From contig NC_049985.1 of assembly GCF_000003815.2 (NCBI RefSeq), forward strand, positions 2,271,643-2,335,642: a stretch of DNA of 64,000 nucleotides, read 5' to 3'. Under the pieces are notes generated by a model. The model was not told the origin of the DNA. It saw only the letters and a program-made list of their open reading frames with translations, and did not search any database. This DNA comes from Branchiostoma floridae. Its lineage: Eukaryota > Chordata > Leptocardii > Amphioxiformes > Branchiostomatidae. Below, piece after piece: positions 44,901-48,221 of the stretch (the stretch's first letter is position 1; each line of letters begins with the position of its first letter). Both the position numbers and the translations under genes were made by a program.

Positions 44901-45604
44901 ATCATTGATAGCAAGATACAAAAAAGAAAACTTGTACAAAACCGCAGCTATGCCAGCGTCACTTAATTCGTGTCAATTATCTTGTTGCATAACAGTGGTA
45001 GAAAACAGCGTGGGAAAATAAGTAGAAGGTGACACCTGGACATATCTCAACCATGGTTATACCTGTATAACTATAAGTTTTCATGTAATCTTAGAATATG
45101 CCCCACAAGTCTGGACTACAGCAAAACAAGACTTGTAAGAAGGTTGTACAAGACAAAGCCATGAGCCCGCCACTCGATCAATTGTGCTAATATGTCAATT
45201 ATCTTCTTGCACGTCACAAGTTTTTGTTCAATGAACAAACATGTGTACTAGTAAGTGTTCCTGCTTGAAAGCAGTGTGCACACATAAGTGCAAATATACA
45301 TACTCCTGGATCTACCAACAGGCCAAGGGAGTAATATGAATCTTTGCCACACTTTGGAAGGTTTTTAAGCGAGATAAAAAAGAAAATTTACATGTCAAGG
45401 TAAATGTCATAGTGTCCTTGCCCAGTACAACAATGCAGGCCAGAGAATGGCTTAAAAGCACACCTGTAATGCTTACAACGTCACGGCAACACAATATAAG
45501 GGTGTAACAAGATATCCTGTACATACCTGCTCAGTTGTCTGGCCTCTGATCCCGACATAAGTGCCAGAAACCACCAGAAAAACAAACAATTGGGCGACAG
45601 ACAT
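8856..45604 (-). CDS. Secreted coiled-coil protein with contactin-associated-protein-like fibrinogen-type domain
   Basis: I assembled nine minus-strand exons with matching phases: 45604-45527, 37109-36975, 36283-36113, 13169-12993, 12116-11717, 11173-11033, 10450-10296, 9666-9534, 9031-8856. Total 1566 nt, 521 residues plus stop. Exon 1 is a signal peptide (MSVAQLFVFLVVSGTYVG). Exon 2 has GRCSYTFVLP (37-46), resembling the Cys motif before the angiopoietin coiled coil. Exons 3 and 4 are paralogous coiled-coil exons (LWxEVxRLQxQNQAL). From about residue 320 the protein matches the fibrinogen-like domain of CASPR/neurexin IV: IYSIDPDG, FAWWLSADG, YWGGGKPGTNNCACG, then LPVTQLRFGDTD near the end. 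Likely an extracellular oligomer of unknown ligand. The 23-kb intron 13170-36112 holds the TRIM cluster and intron 37110-45526 holds cfap97. Further exons in the long introns cannot be excluded. Confidence 0.72.
10419..10860 (-). repeat. Tandem triplication of an exon start with its acceptor
   Basis: Three direct copies of about 155 bp begin near 10419, 10576 and 10730. Each carries, in transcript orientation, upstream intron sequence, a TTTTAG- or TTTCAG-type acceptor and the first about 27 bp of exon 10450-10296 (reading GCGTCGTCTTTCGGGCACGA in the genuine copy). Copies 1 and 2 are nearly identical across the intron part, and copy 3 is older. Confidence 0.8.
12230..12275 (-). repeat. Truncated upstream duplicate of exon 12116-11717 start
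   Basis: In transcript orientation this reads TTTTACAG, then GAAATCGAAACCCTCAGGAA. It closely matches the genuine exon start GAAATGGAAACCCTGCGGAA after its own TTTTTCAG. The copy decays after about 40 bp. The acceptor is intact. Confidence 0.65.
12400..12505 (-). mobile_element. tRNA-derived SINE fragment
   Basis: On the minus strand a box A-like TAGCCCAGTGG (12487-12477), then GTTAGAG, is followed about 33 bp later by a box B-like AGTTCGATTTC (12444-12434). This is the internal Pol III promoter layout of a tRNA-related SINE. It lies in the intron between exons 13169-12993 and 12116-11717. Confidence 0.6.
12618..12860 (+). pseudogene. Relic of a non-LTR retrotransposon ORF2 C-terminus
   Basis: The frame reads RDAYSYFPLTIAEWNLSSP, then SLDSFKERL. 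This matches the familiar tail of CR1/RTE-type reverse transcriptase ORFs (SFFPRTIxxWNxLP...SFKxxL). No RT core is present, so it is a short dead fragment. Confidence 0.6.
13137..13745 (-). repeat. Tandem array of acceptor-mini-exon-donor-like cassettes
   Basis: Immediately upstream (in transcript sense) of coiled-coil exon 13169-12993 its first 20-35 bp and 3' splice site are repeated about eight to nine times, in two sizes (about 50 and 66 bp). Each unit reads, on the minus strand, GTCTGTTTCYGCAG, then GTGTTCAGGAGATGGTTCAG, then GAGTAAAGTGAA. The last part is donor-like (GA|GTAAAG). The long class also has the TTGGACCAGCAGG part. Reading through the junction gives an in-frame stop (TAA). 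The units are 85-95 percent alike by eye, with decay at the distal end (13632-13745). Confidence 0.85.
13746..14190. other. Intron, AT-rich, nothing recognisable
   Basis: No exon, RNA gene or named repeat seen apart from short GAATGAATG-type runs near 13785-13815. Confidence 0.5.
14195..14445 (-). mobile_element. tRNA-derived SINE
   Basis: On the minus strand a tRNA-like head (GTAGCGATTAGAGTGCTAG, then box B-like GGTTCTGGGTTCAATCTCC, about 14440-14380) is followed by a unique body to about 14195, ending near an AATAAA-like GAAATAAAG. Box layout and length fit a SINE. The family name is unknown to me. Confidence 0.6.
14446..15041. other. Intergenic/intron sequence 3' of the first TRIM gene
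   Basis: AT-rich, with no gene seen. It should include the 3' UTR of the minus-strand TRIM gene that ends at 15042. A 60-66-codon open frame on either strand at 14612-14837 has no recognisable features. Confidence 0.4.
15042..17030 (-). CDS. TRIM-NHL E3 ubiquitin ligase, cluster copy A
   Basis: Intronless, 662 residues from the ATG in GCCATTGTC context (17030-17028), the start shared by all four cluster copies (MASN-ISDITDEFLVCQVC). RING finger C16-C57 (CQVC, CLHTFCQPC, CPTC), B-box 1 from C102 (CTVCE), B-box 2 (CEDHHELNKFYC), a coiled coil to about 300, then NHL beta-propeller repeats from about 390 (GQFAFPSSLAVTAEGDIVVAD and GQLYSPWSVITDGEDNIIVAD are the clearest). RING-B-box-NHL proteins of the TRIM2/TRIM3/TRIM56/TRIM71 type are cytoplasmic ubiquitin ligases. 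Expanded sets in amphioxus are thought to serve innate immunity. It lies in an intron of the large secreted-protein gene, same strand, and is intact. Confidence 0.9.
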   Translation of the reverse strand: MASNAISDITDEFLVCQVCLEDFKQPKMLPCLHTFCQPCLEKLLATEPVGKLDCPTCRQDVPLPRNGVQELKSNFLVGKLRDILQQQPKGEISEAPEDGIPCTVCEVGNKAQFYCLECTDYLCQTCNDMHGRFKANRSHKVQDLQSGKAAAELRARETSKCEDHHELNKFYCDTCHRVICLHCVVTAHKDHQYVEIEKAAEREGAKVKAKLATVKNTADLREKWIEELQSVKDEWSAQVQRTEEQIRKQVNSIIEAAKKVGNDRIVQLRAMNAAREKQMEAAMEAAEMDLASARSCVQFTDNVLEYGSPAELMSVAGELTGRLDQTAEYKNTEKSELPKNFVNLTFDPPTGELEQEVARLVGGINQVKTPLCSPQKITQVRPNVVIGNGGSSLKHVKTVGKKGCGVGQFAFPSSLAVTAEGDIVVADYSNLRLQFLDKDGSFKRKVDLRFKPLYVAALTNGELLVTGDGHRIHVLDKQGRESRVIQVTGAAQRGGATRGVAVDGLGRVIVTIEHQVFVLSPSGDVMLKFGDKGQGQQQLGSYLRVTVNSSNQIIVNDCDNNNLKIFDPTGRYLFTCGSRGSEPGQLYSPWSVITDGEDNIIVADFKNFRVSVFSRDGTFIRHVLTREEHGLDRPLPLGLALTLDGHLVVSEYPGCIKFFHGI
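17031..17180 (-). promoter_or_regulatory. Conserved 5' flank module of TRIM copy A
   Basis: Contains CACGCCCACTGAAACTTT, GGGTCACAGT and ATGTTTACC blocks that recur in the same order upstream of copies B, C and D (24000-24130, 31560-31710) and as extra copies at 24238-24370 and 27228-27360. Conservation across paralogues suggests 5' UTR/promoter, though recent duplication alone could explain it. Confidence 0.45.
17350..17422 (+). repeat. tRNA-like sequence (SINE head or decayed tRNA)
   Basis: Box A consensus TGGCGTAATCG (17355-17365) and box B GGTTCGAAACC (17399-17409) are spaced as in a tRNA. The T arm pairs weakly and I cannot build a good acceptor stem, so I treat it as tRNA-derived, not a functional tRNA. 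It abuts the palindromic array. Confidence 0.55.
17440..18360. repeat. Tandem array of palindromic (hairpin) units
   Basis: About 12 units, the best seven at 17866-18320 with a period of 60-70 bp. Each unit reads ACTAGTGAAAAATGTGATAG, a CACCCCT loop, then CTATCACATT and AATTCACTAGT. The arms are reverse complements over about 20 bp with one small bulge. Spacers (AAGAGAAAAACTGTGTCT-like) are also similar between units. Outer units (17466-17640, 17805-17840) are diverged and the last (18338-18360) is truncated. It lies in the 5' flank of TRIM A. Confidence 0.85.
18361..19411. repeat. Duplicated TRIM 3' flank (oldest copy), left of LINE insertion
   Basis: Blocks here (CACCATTCTGTAATCTTTATG at about 18480; TTACTGAATCCTTTATTGACC at about 18738; AATGTGCCTTTTTCTAGGAGTGG at about 18932) recur in order in 24590-25660 and 28460-29560. 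So this is the 3' flank of TRIM B, split from its gene by the LINE. No gene seen. Confidence 0.7.
19403..19411 (+). repeat. LINE target-site duplication, left copy
   Basis: ATCTGTTCG, identical to 21922-21930 at the other end of the element. Continuing sequence on the far side (GTACAATAA) rejoins the paralogous uninterrupted flank at about 29515. Confidence 0.75.
19412..21544 (+). CDS. Reverse transcriptase (ORF2) fragment of the LINE
   Basis: 710 codons open from the truncation point. RT motifs in order: FIADFEKAFDSL (motif A aspartate), RGVRQGCPLSPYLF, and QFADDS (catalytic DD). The C-terminus has a CxxC...HxxxxC zinc-knuckle-like segment (CIHCGNEQEDTLHLFWEC), typical of L1-clade ORF2. No internal stop or frameshift, so the insertion is young, but with the endonuclease missing it should be immobile on its own. 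Confidence 0.88.
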   Translation, partial: LRLKNCISDLISEDQTGYLKNRFIGENIRRILELIEYYDTNEKPGLIFIADFEKAFDSLRWDYMFKVLNYFGFGESLIKWISVLYNNISSKVINNGHISDAFPLLRGVRQGCPLSPYLFILCVELLATKIRTNEHIKGLKIHTLETKVSQFADDSNFPLQPEAQSLVALVEDLKNFSIISGLKPNFDKCTILRIGSLKNTTFSLPCDLPIKWTNGPVQLLGIMLGLGTTGYTEKLDQNYWTKLAKIDKILLPWRGHSLTLFGKIALVNSLIVSQFTYLFMALPSPSAKFFKEYEKKIFNFIWNGRPEKIKRKVIYNTYDCGGLKLIHLPTFDLTRKASWIPRLWQAKTPLSKYLTDFPDPVCKLYPFLQLSKYHIDCIFTKFSRSVSPFFINALKAWLSFQFKPPETHQDIQSQLLWLNSNITIDSKPIHFRKQATGQILFISDLLDTNGKFLSYKELSLKFGKTLQMMEYNQIISAIPSTWKRHLKDKPLTIGPNAPFISNYSWLGARKINKDIYMTTLLTNNVVQTPVKIQTYWEEILDIIIPWKQVYRLIYKTTICPRLRFFQFRMLHKFLPTRKMLYIWKLSDSPICIHCGNEQEDTLHLFWECPRVSQFWRDVKKWHERVSSEPLHIDLASVILGDLTVNSPRLNNTLILMAKFFIYKQQEKHLSLNHFISYIKTSYKLGFIIASRKNKLAVHYSKWGEILHIIS
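19412..21921 (+). mobile_element. 5'-truncated non-LTR retrotransposon (L1/Tx1-like)
   Basis: 2.5-kb insertion bounded by a 9-bp direct repeat, ending in an AATAAA (21900-21905) and an A-tract of about 12. The open frame starts at the first base of the element, so the 5' end (ORF1, endonuclease, start of RT) was lost at insertion. The 3' UTR is 21545-21908. It inserted into the 3' flank of TRIM B. Confidence 0.88.
21994..23979 (-). CDS. TRIM-NHL E3 ubiquitin ligase, cluster copy B
   Basis: Intronless, 661 residues from ATG 23979-23977. An in-frame non-ATG extension upstream is unlikely to be used because it is part of the duplicated 5' flank. Same order as copy A: RING (C16-C57), B-box 1 (CTACEVGNSAQFYC), B-box 2 (CEDHRELNKFHC), coiled coil, NHL repeats. 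Relative to A and D it lacks about five residues at the first NHL repeat (DGQLDYLAVTAEGD instead of GQF-FPTSLAVTAEGD), which may weaken one blade. Otherwise intact. Its own 3' flank was split by the LINE. Confidence 0.9.
   Translation of the reverse strand: MASNTISDITDEFLVCQVCLEDFKQPKMLSCLHTFCQPCLEKLLATEPLGKLDCPTCRQDVPLPENGVKGLKSNFLVGKLRDILQQQPKGATSTSKAREEGVPCTACEVGNSAQFYCVVCTNYLCQTCNGTHRRLQVTKSHKVVTLQDLQSGQAAAELRARETSKCEDHRELNKFHCDTCHRVICLHCVVTAHKDHQYVEIEKAAEREGAKIKAKLATVKNTADLHEMWIQQLQLVKNVWSSEVQRTEEQIRKQVNSIIDTAKKVGNDRIAQLRAMNVAREKQMEAAMETAEMDLASARSCVQFTDNVLEYGSPAELMSVAGELAGRLDQTGEDKNTVKSELTENFVTLTLDPPAGDLEQEVAKLVSGIKQVRTPLRPPQIRQVQPNVVIGNGGASVKHVKTVGEEGSGDGQLDYLAVTAEGDIVVTDNENSRLQFLNKGGSFKKKVDLGFKPWSVAALTNGELLVTGDGHKIHVLDKQGRESRVIQVTGAAETDETTLGVAVDGLGRIIVTIGYQVLVLSPGGDVMLKFGYKGQGQQQLSSDLRVTVNSSNQIIVSDYDNHNVKVFDPAGRHLFTCGSLGSGPGQLNKPECVITDSEDKIIVADCNNWRVSVFSRNGTFIRHVLTREEHGLCGPLGLALTHDGHLVVSECTHSIIFFHGK
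23980..24380 (-). repeat. TRIM 5' flank module, two tandem copies
   Basis: The block CACGCCCACTRAAGCTTTG, GGGTCACAATG, TTTACCAGGTTATG occurs directly upstream of TRIM B and again at 24238-24370 (CACACCCACTGAAACTTTGG, GGGTCACAGTGTG, TTTACTATGTTATATGG). The same doubling is upstream of TRIM C (27228-27360). The distal copy has no gene attached. Confidence 0.65.
24381..25676. repeat. Duplicated 3' flank of TRIM copy C
   Basis: Nearly identical to 28540-29563 (flank of copy D) across 24590-25060 and 25272-25676, and more diverged from 18480-19411. The only large difference from the D flank is the MITE at 25063-25271. No gene seen. Confidence 0.8.
25063..25271. mobile_element. MITE with TA target duplication
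   Basis: About 209 bp with terminal inverted repeats TTGTAAATGC...GCATTTACAG, flanked by TA on both sides (25061-25062, 25272-25273). The interior is CpG-rich with CCGCGAACTT/AAGTTTCGCGG-like inverted blocks. The D-copy flank at about 29185 reads straight across the empty site. TA duplication fits a Tc1/mariner-type origin. Confidence 0.78.
25677..27059 (-). CDS. TRIM-NHL cluster copy C with internal deletion (no B-box 2 or coiled coil)
   Basis: Intronless, 460 residues from ATG 27059-27057. RING and B-box 1 are intact (CTACEVGNSAQFYC, CRKCNYTHSRLQATKSH). The protein then jumps from QDLQSGQAAVAL straight to KRQVRTPLCSPH and the NHL repeats. Compared with B and D about 600 bp is missing in frame, at plus-strand about 26575-26585. 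Without the coiled coil it should not dimerise like a normal TRIM. It could be a decoy or a non-functional copy, but the remaining frame is open to the normal C-terminus (CIKFFRGK). An in-frame upstream non-ATG extension to 27239 is flank sequence. Confidence 0.85.
   Translation of the reverse strand: MASNAISDITDEFLVCQVCLEDFRQPRMLSCLHTFCQPCLEKLLATEPVGKLACPTCRQDVPLPRNGVQGLKFNFLVGKLRDILQQKPQQQPKGKTSEAREDGVPCTACEVGNSAQFYCVQCTDYLCRKCNYTHSRLQATKSHRVVTIQDLQSGQAAVALRGGIKRQVRTPLCSPHITQVRLDVVIGNGGASLKHVKTVGKKGSGAGQFYFPTSLAVTAEGDIVVTDCCNKRLQFLDKDGSFKKKVNLRFVPVYVAALTNGELLVTGDGHRIHVLDKQGRESRVIQVTGAAQRGGATRGVADDGLGRIIVTIEHRVFVLSPSGDVMLKFGDKGQGQQQLGSYLRVTVNSSNQIIVSDYSNHNVKVFDPTGRHLFTCGSHGRGPGQLENPETVITDSEDNIIVADFGNDRVSMFSRDGTFIRHVLTRKEHGLYRPLGLALTHDGHFVVSEFPGCIKFFRGK
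27060..27469 (-). repeat. TRIM 5' flank of copy C plus extra module copy
   Basis: Immediate upstream sequence is a shortened version of the module. A second module at 27228-27360 is highly similar to 24238-24370. No gene. Confidence 0.55.
27470..28110. repeat. Three diverged tandem copies of an about 200-bp repeat
   Basis: Each copy contains TGAGCACTACARYCGCYT, a CAGTCTGCYCYGGGGA-like block, GACCTTATGARAGTCC, TGTCAATAAAGTTTACTTCTT and GGTAGAATCGCGRGGAAA in order. Another single copy is at 31862-32165. Short AATAAAG motifs recur. No coding potential. Confidence 0.65.
28111..28459. other. Intergenic sequence between repeat and TRIM D flank
   Basis: Contains a short ACAT microsatellite (about 28383-28400). 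Nothing else recognisable. Confidence 0.5.
28460..29563. repeat. Duplicated 3' flank of TRIM copy D (MITE-free copy)
   Basis: Paralogous to 24381-25676 and 18480-19411. It provides the empty site for the MITE (29180-29190) and the uninterrupted sequence for the LINE target (about 29500-29540). Confidence 0.8.
29564..31555 (-). CDS. TRIM-NHL E3 ubiquitin ligase, cluster copy D
   Basis: Intronless, 663 residues from ATG 31555-31553. Full architecture: RING (CQVCLEDLKQ, CLHTFCQSC, CPTC), B-box 1 (CTACEVGNSSQFYC), B-box 2 (CEDHQELNKFYC, CHRVICLHC), coiled coil, and NHL repeats ending CIKFFRGN. It shares with copy C the C-terminal wording and an almost identical 3' flank, so C and D are the youngest pair. 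Intact. Confidence 0.9.
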   Translation of the reverse strand: MASNAISDITDEFLVCQVCLEDLKQPKMLPCLHTFCQSCLEKLLATEPVGKLDCPTCRQDVPLPRNGVQGLKSNFLVGKLRDILQQQPKEETSEAMEDGIPCTACEVGNSSQFYCVECTDYLCQTCNDTHRRFKATKSHKVVTIEDLQSGKAAAELRARETSKCEDHQELNKFYCDTCHRVICLHCVVTAHKDHRYVEIEKAAEREGAKIKAKLATVKNATVLHETWIQQLQSVKDEWSSEVQRSEEQIRKQVNLIVEAAKKAGNDRIAQLRAMNAAREKQMEAAMEAAEMDLASARSCVQFTDNVLEYGSPAELMSVAGELTGRLDQTTESKNTEKSKLTENFVNLTFDPPGGELEQEVAKLVGGINQMRTPLYPPQITQVRPNVVIGNCGTSLKHVKTVGERGGGDGQFDYPTSLAVTAEGDIVVTDHDNSRLQFLDKDGSFKGKVDLGFKPGSVAALTNGELLVTGDGHRIHVLDKQGRESLVIQVTGAAQTGGATRGVAVDGLGRVIATIEHQVFVLSPSGDVMLKFGDKGQGQQHLGSYLGVTVNSSNQIIVSDYSNHNVKIFDPAGRHLFTCGSHGRGPGQLENSETVITDSEDNIFVADCGNNHRVSVFSRDGTFIRHVLTREEHGLYCPIGLALTHDGHFVVSEFPGCIKFFRGN
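31556..32320. repeat. TRIM D 5' flank and single copy of the 200-bp repeat
   Basis: 31560-31720 is the TRIM 5' module (CACGCCCACTGTAGCTTTG, GGACGATCCATTTCAGGTG). 31862-32165 matches the 27470-28110 repeat (TGAGCACTACAGCCGCC, CAGTCTGCCCTGGG). No gene. Confidence 0.6.
32325..32700 (-). pseudogene. Three relic copies of the coiled-coil exon's 3' half
   Basis: In minus orientation, segments at about 32340-32410, 32470-32570 and about 32640-32670 resemble exon 36283-36113 from its LEGKPSS-L-WEE part to the donor, each preceded by ACAAACAAAC-type intron sequence. The best (32570-32470) reads VEGIVMLLEGKPSSLPWEGV, then loses the frame with a stop near the donor. They are dead exon duplicates. Confidence 0.6.
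32701..33837. other. Intron, no feature recognised
   Basis: AT-rich sequence with no supported exon. An 81-codon open frame at 33620-33865 shows no domain. Confidence 0.5.
33838..35090. repeat. Tandem duplication, two diverged units of about 750 bp
   Basis: Unit 1 starts at about 33838 (CGTCAACAAAAGTCGCACGG), unit 2 at about 34597 (CGTCAACAACAGTCGCACGG). Both continue through GACTGCTRCGATTATCRTAGATATG, TAGTCTAAAATGCRAGAGC, GGGCTTCGC, then TTATGAATATTA-TTAGCC and CTCTTCGCTGATTGGCT. Unit 1 holds a C-run (34146-34160). No coding content recognised. Confidence 0.75.
35158..35715. repeat. Satellite-like array, 163-bp unit, about 3.4 copies
   Basis: Units begin with AAATTTCAGSTCATTYGGTT at 35158, 35321, 35484 and 35647, an exact 163-bp spacing. 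Each contains TACCAGGGTACAGGGGCCAAAA, a GTGTCCTTTTTTGGTCAAAAATTGG core and a TACACCAAAAGTGTTATTG-like part. Because 163 is not a multiple of three, the long open frames across it change reading frame each unit and are not a repeat protein. Confidence 0.85.
35955..36062 (-). pseudogene. Recent truncated copy of the coiled-coil exon with intact donor
   Basis: In minus orientation it reads FLEGKPSSLLCEEVLRLQKQ and on to QALAGQ, then a GTCTGTTTG donor, almost identical to the 3' half of exon 36283-36113. It has no acceptor of its own and starts inside the exon, so it should not be spliced in. It is the youngest of the relics that continue at 32325-32700. Confidence 0.7.
36468..36548 (+). repeat. 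Third copy of the dispersed repeat at 7565-7748
   Basis: GGATATTTGTGATTAGTGCA, AACTTAAGAACCTCTAAATGGAT, GATGATATTTGGTACGTGGGTAGGT. Diverged but collinear with the pair in the 7.6-kb region. Confidence 0.6.
37697..38425. repeat. Tandem duplication of about 365 bp in intron
   Basis: Unit 1 (about 37697-38033) and unit 2 (about 38066-38420) share GGGGCATG, TTTGTCGGCAAC, TCTCTCACTG, ATGACACCTCC, CTCAAGGTCTGGA, CACTGCGAGACAAG and TAGAAAAACTGAGTAC in order, with many indels. Intron of the secreted-protein gene, no gene. Confidence 0.7.
38430..39840. other. Intron sequence, no feature recognised
   Basis: AT-rich intron of the minus-strand gene, upstream of cfap97. Contains ATC/ATT-rich stretches near 39430-39500. 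No exon that fits the flanking phases was seen. Confidence 0.5.
39866..39873. promoter_or_regulatory. CRE palindrome in the cfap97 promoter
   Basis: TGACGTCA, a perfect cAMP-response element, about 190 bp upstream of the cfap97 start codon within the GC-richer 39840-40058 region. The spacing fits a proximal CREB/ATF site. Function inferred only. Confidence 0.45.
40059..41248 (+). CDS. cfap97: CFAP97, cilia- and flagella-associated protein 97 (interrupted by assembly gap)
   Basis: The start ATG is in ATCACCATGG (40059). The 5' part (40059-41025, about 322 residues) has DVDFDFFEVN near the N-terminus, Ser/Arg-rich tracts, DSVTDVSPLSSPNLSP and DTMELNRLLAAVLDMEKR, all matching vertebrate CFAP97 (KIAA1430), and stops at MTFSNDE where the conserved RE-N-RLL region should follow. 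The 3' part (41126-41248, frame 1) encodes SPLHTTKPRPQSSGRVRPAW and ends GW-stop, equivalent to the CFAP97 tail RPKPPNVRTAW. The middle is missing in the N-run, whose real size is unknown. CFAP97 is a poorly studied ciliary protein. The gene is nested, opposite strand, in the first intron of the secreted-protein gene. Confidence 0.85.
41026..41125. other. Assembly gap (100 N)
   Basis: Exactly 100 undetermined bases, a conventional placeholder. It removes the central exon(s) of cfap97. Confidence 0.99.
41249..43983. other. cfap97 3' UTR and intron, no further gene
   Basis: T/A-rich sequence downstream of the cfap97 stop. I see no clear AATAAA close to the stop, so the 3' end is undefined. No exon of the enclosing minus-strand gene recognised here. 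Confidence 0.45.
43984..44530. repeat. Tandem duplication of about 240 bp
   Basis: Units at about 43984-44226 and 44293-44525 share GAGTGCAGC-CCTTGTC, TTTGTTTGGTTATCCATGTG, AGAGTTACCACAGATTGAT-like and TTGATGAAACAACAAAAAG blocks. Looser echoes (AACCTTAGAATGGGC, TCAATTATCTTSTTGCA) recur to about 45230. Confidence 0.7.
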
Positions 45605-45900
45605 CTTGGTCGGATGGACGGTACAGTTACTCTGGTGTCCCCTAAAGGCCAGGAGAGTGAAAATTCTTGTCGGACGAGCCGTTCCAAATATAATTGTGAA
45701 AGGTCAAAAGAGATGCACAATTTGATTTAGCCTAGAGCTAATAAAGGTAGCCTTAGTTGCGCGCGAATCACACACTTGTAGTTGAGTGACTTTTCACTGC
45801 TTTGTAAGAGCAGTAAGTAGAAAATAGCAGGACTCAAGGACGTCTTAACCGCAATTACTAGCAGTCAGAATGGCTTAGAGCCAACATAGTGGCGAAAGAA
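45605..45900 (-). promoter_or_regulatory. Upstream region of the large secreted-protein gene
   Basis: Contains the 5' UTR and promoter by position, directly upstream of the signal-peptide exon start at 45604. No TATA box or other convincing site seen. Confidence 0.35.
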
Positions 45901-45901
45901 G

Positions 45902-46240
45902 TTGTGGGAAATCTGGCCTCATTATAACTTGTCTGTCTCCGCTTTAAATTCATCTGGTGGTTCAAAGGGACAAGACTACATTGAGTGGCTTCCTACCTCA
46001 TTTAGGCCTGGCCTCCTGAACCCTGATGTGGCTCGTCGCCAGCGTGCCTCCAGCCTTGTCCTGTCTCCGGCAAGACCAACCAAGATTTCTCATCAAAACT
46101 TCCTGCTGAAATACAGAGCTATCTCTGACAAGTCCCGGCTCGAACATCTGTGGTATGTTGCAAACATGCAGGAAAAGTTTGCAGCCTTTCCCTGCATATC
46201 TCAATTTGAAGCCGAGGTTAGCAATGTTCCCTCTCTATAG
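45902..46240 (+). other. Open reading frame of doubtful status (112 codons)
   Basis: Encodes a basic, transposon-like or random segment (FRPGLLNPDVARRQRASS region). No domain recognised, no splice context, non-standard start needed for full length. Could be a dead mobile-element piece or an exon of an unknown gene. Confidence 0.15.
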
Positions 46241-47950
46241 AATCCAGCTTGTGTCACTCTCAACAGTCACTGATTTATGCGCCTCATCAACAGATCGATG
46301 CGATGAGGTGACTTCACCACCAGGATCCTTCAACACAAATATTTGCAATTGTTCCCAAGGCATACTGTACACAACCAGTGTTTTGCACACCGGGACTTTG
46401 CCATATTTCAATAACACCGTCACTCTCATCGCTCCCCTCTCTCCTTTATTTTGACATCGCTGATGCTAGTTCTTCCACCTGGACATGGTCTTGTTGTCTT
46501 AGACAAACATGCACCCATAAAACTAACTAGCTAGAACAGACAGGGGGCACTAGGTCTGGCCATCAGTGTTTTTTACCCTCCAGCGCCCTTCGCTGATTTG
46601 TTGAGACCTTGCTCCAGGCTATAAAACAGTTTGGTTTTGTCGAGCCTGGTTCCACTCAAGGTAAAACCTCCCCACTTGCATCACAGACACTTCAAGCACA
46701 CAGAATTACGGTTACTGGGTTCCTTGAGCATTCGGGCATGTACGCACAAATCTTGCTGACATTCTGAGCAAGTCACATTTTTTCTTTGCCTTGTTTTGCT
46801 CTTCTTTGTATGGGTCTACTGAACACCTACTAGCCCCTTCATGCAAGCCTTTGTATATAGAAGCCCTACCTGGGCCCCTCTGCCACACACACACACAACT
46901 ACTCACACAAGTGCTGATTGTATATGAACAAAAAGAACAACCATAACACATTTTTCAACAGCGTGGGAAGTACAGCGATGTAAACATGGATGAAAGTAAG
47001 TAGGTGTCGTGGGGTAAACAGGATTTTGACACGAGGAATATTAAAAATCTCCTATCCTGCTCTTTACGAGCATTAGCACACAGCAGGAAAGGACAGACAG
47101 ATACATAATTTATGTACTTTAACAATCCTATTGACCATATCCCTTATGGTGAGCTTCTTGATTTTTCTTGTGGTTATAAAAGCGGTCATTTCACTGAAGC
47201 TTGCTGCTGCCAAGCAATTTGACGAAATCTTTTTTCCCCTTTGTGTTTTGTAGTCTTTTTAGTCGTACCTATATCTTTTGCATTATACATTGTATTCCCA
47301 CAATGAAGTGAAGGGTAACACAACTCAAATTTAGGATGTACAATGTAGGGATGACACCAAAGTGCCGCTGTGCAGTGAGATACCCAGTTTTAAGTCACAA
47401 GACTACTATTAGGCTTCTAGCCAGCTGAAAAATTGGTCATTACGCCCGTTCCCTGGAGACACAAAAAATCTGAGAGTTTTTTTCCATCATTCTGTCATTG
47501 TTCAGTTTCTAGGCTGGTGGTTGGGCATGGTTTATTCAAATTGGATATATATATAGCTTAACCATCCAATTTTTGTCTGTCAAGGTTGATGCATTGGGTT
47601 AAAATTTTTACATCATAAGCAGCAAAATTCTGTCAAATGATGAAATGACAGTAACTGCCTAGAGCCCTGGTTTGGAGAATGAAACATAATACTGTCATCT
47701 CAGTTTGTAATCTGATCCTTCTGGCATTGACATTGAGTGACATGATGGTTGGAATGAGCACTTTCCATACTTAACAACGAGATCTTATCGTCAGACCACA
47801 ACATACAAGCACTTCTCTCATAGATAAGGAAGTTGGAATTTCAATCTGTCGTCCTCACAACAGGACAACCTGTTCCACATGGGAGGAGCCTGGTTTAGGG
47901 TTACTGTTTGTGGAAAGTTGGCGGGAAAGCAGTTCACACTGTAAACTCAT
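46241..47950. other. Intergenic region, little recognisable
   Basis: A sequence at about 47606-47650 (CAGCAAAATTCTGTCAAATGATGAAATGACA) repeats one at about 2790-2830 in fancb intron 2, so it belongs to a dispersed repeat. A short CA run lies near 46885. No gene seen. Confidence 0.5.
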
Positions 47951-48221
47951 TAACGCTAGTTCACGTTTATCTGCTAGGCAACGGTTTTAAAAAACAGGGT
48001 AACGCTAGTTCACCTTTATCCACATGGCAACCTATATCCGTTGTTTACAAAAAACGAGATATTTAAGGATATGTAATCGGCAGACGTTGGTTTCAAGTTA
48101 CAATAGTTTTTACAGCATTCCAGTCTGAAACACTCGTCTGTCGACTTGATACCTCTAAATGCTCTGATTTTATATACAACGAATAAAGGTTACCCCACGA
48201 ATAAAGGTGAACTAGCGTTAT
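47951..48221. mobile_element. Palindromic-ended MITE-like element
   Basis: TAACGCTAGTTCACCTTTAT (48000-48019) is inverted at 48201-48220 (ATAAAGGTGAACTAGCGTTA), a perfect 20-bp inverted repeat. An extra slightly different left end (TAACGCTAGTTCACGTTTAT) lies at 47951-47970. An internal GAATAAAGGTTACC is adjacent to the right end. I could not settle a target duplication. Confidence 0.65.
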
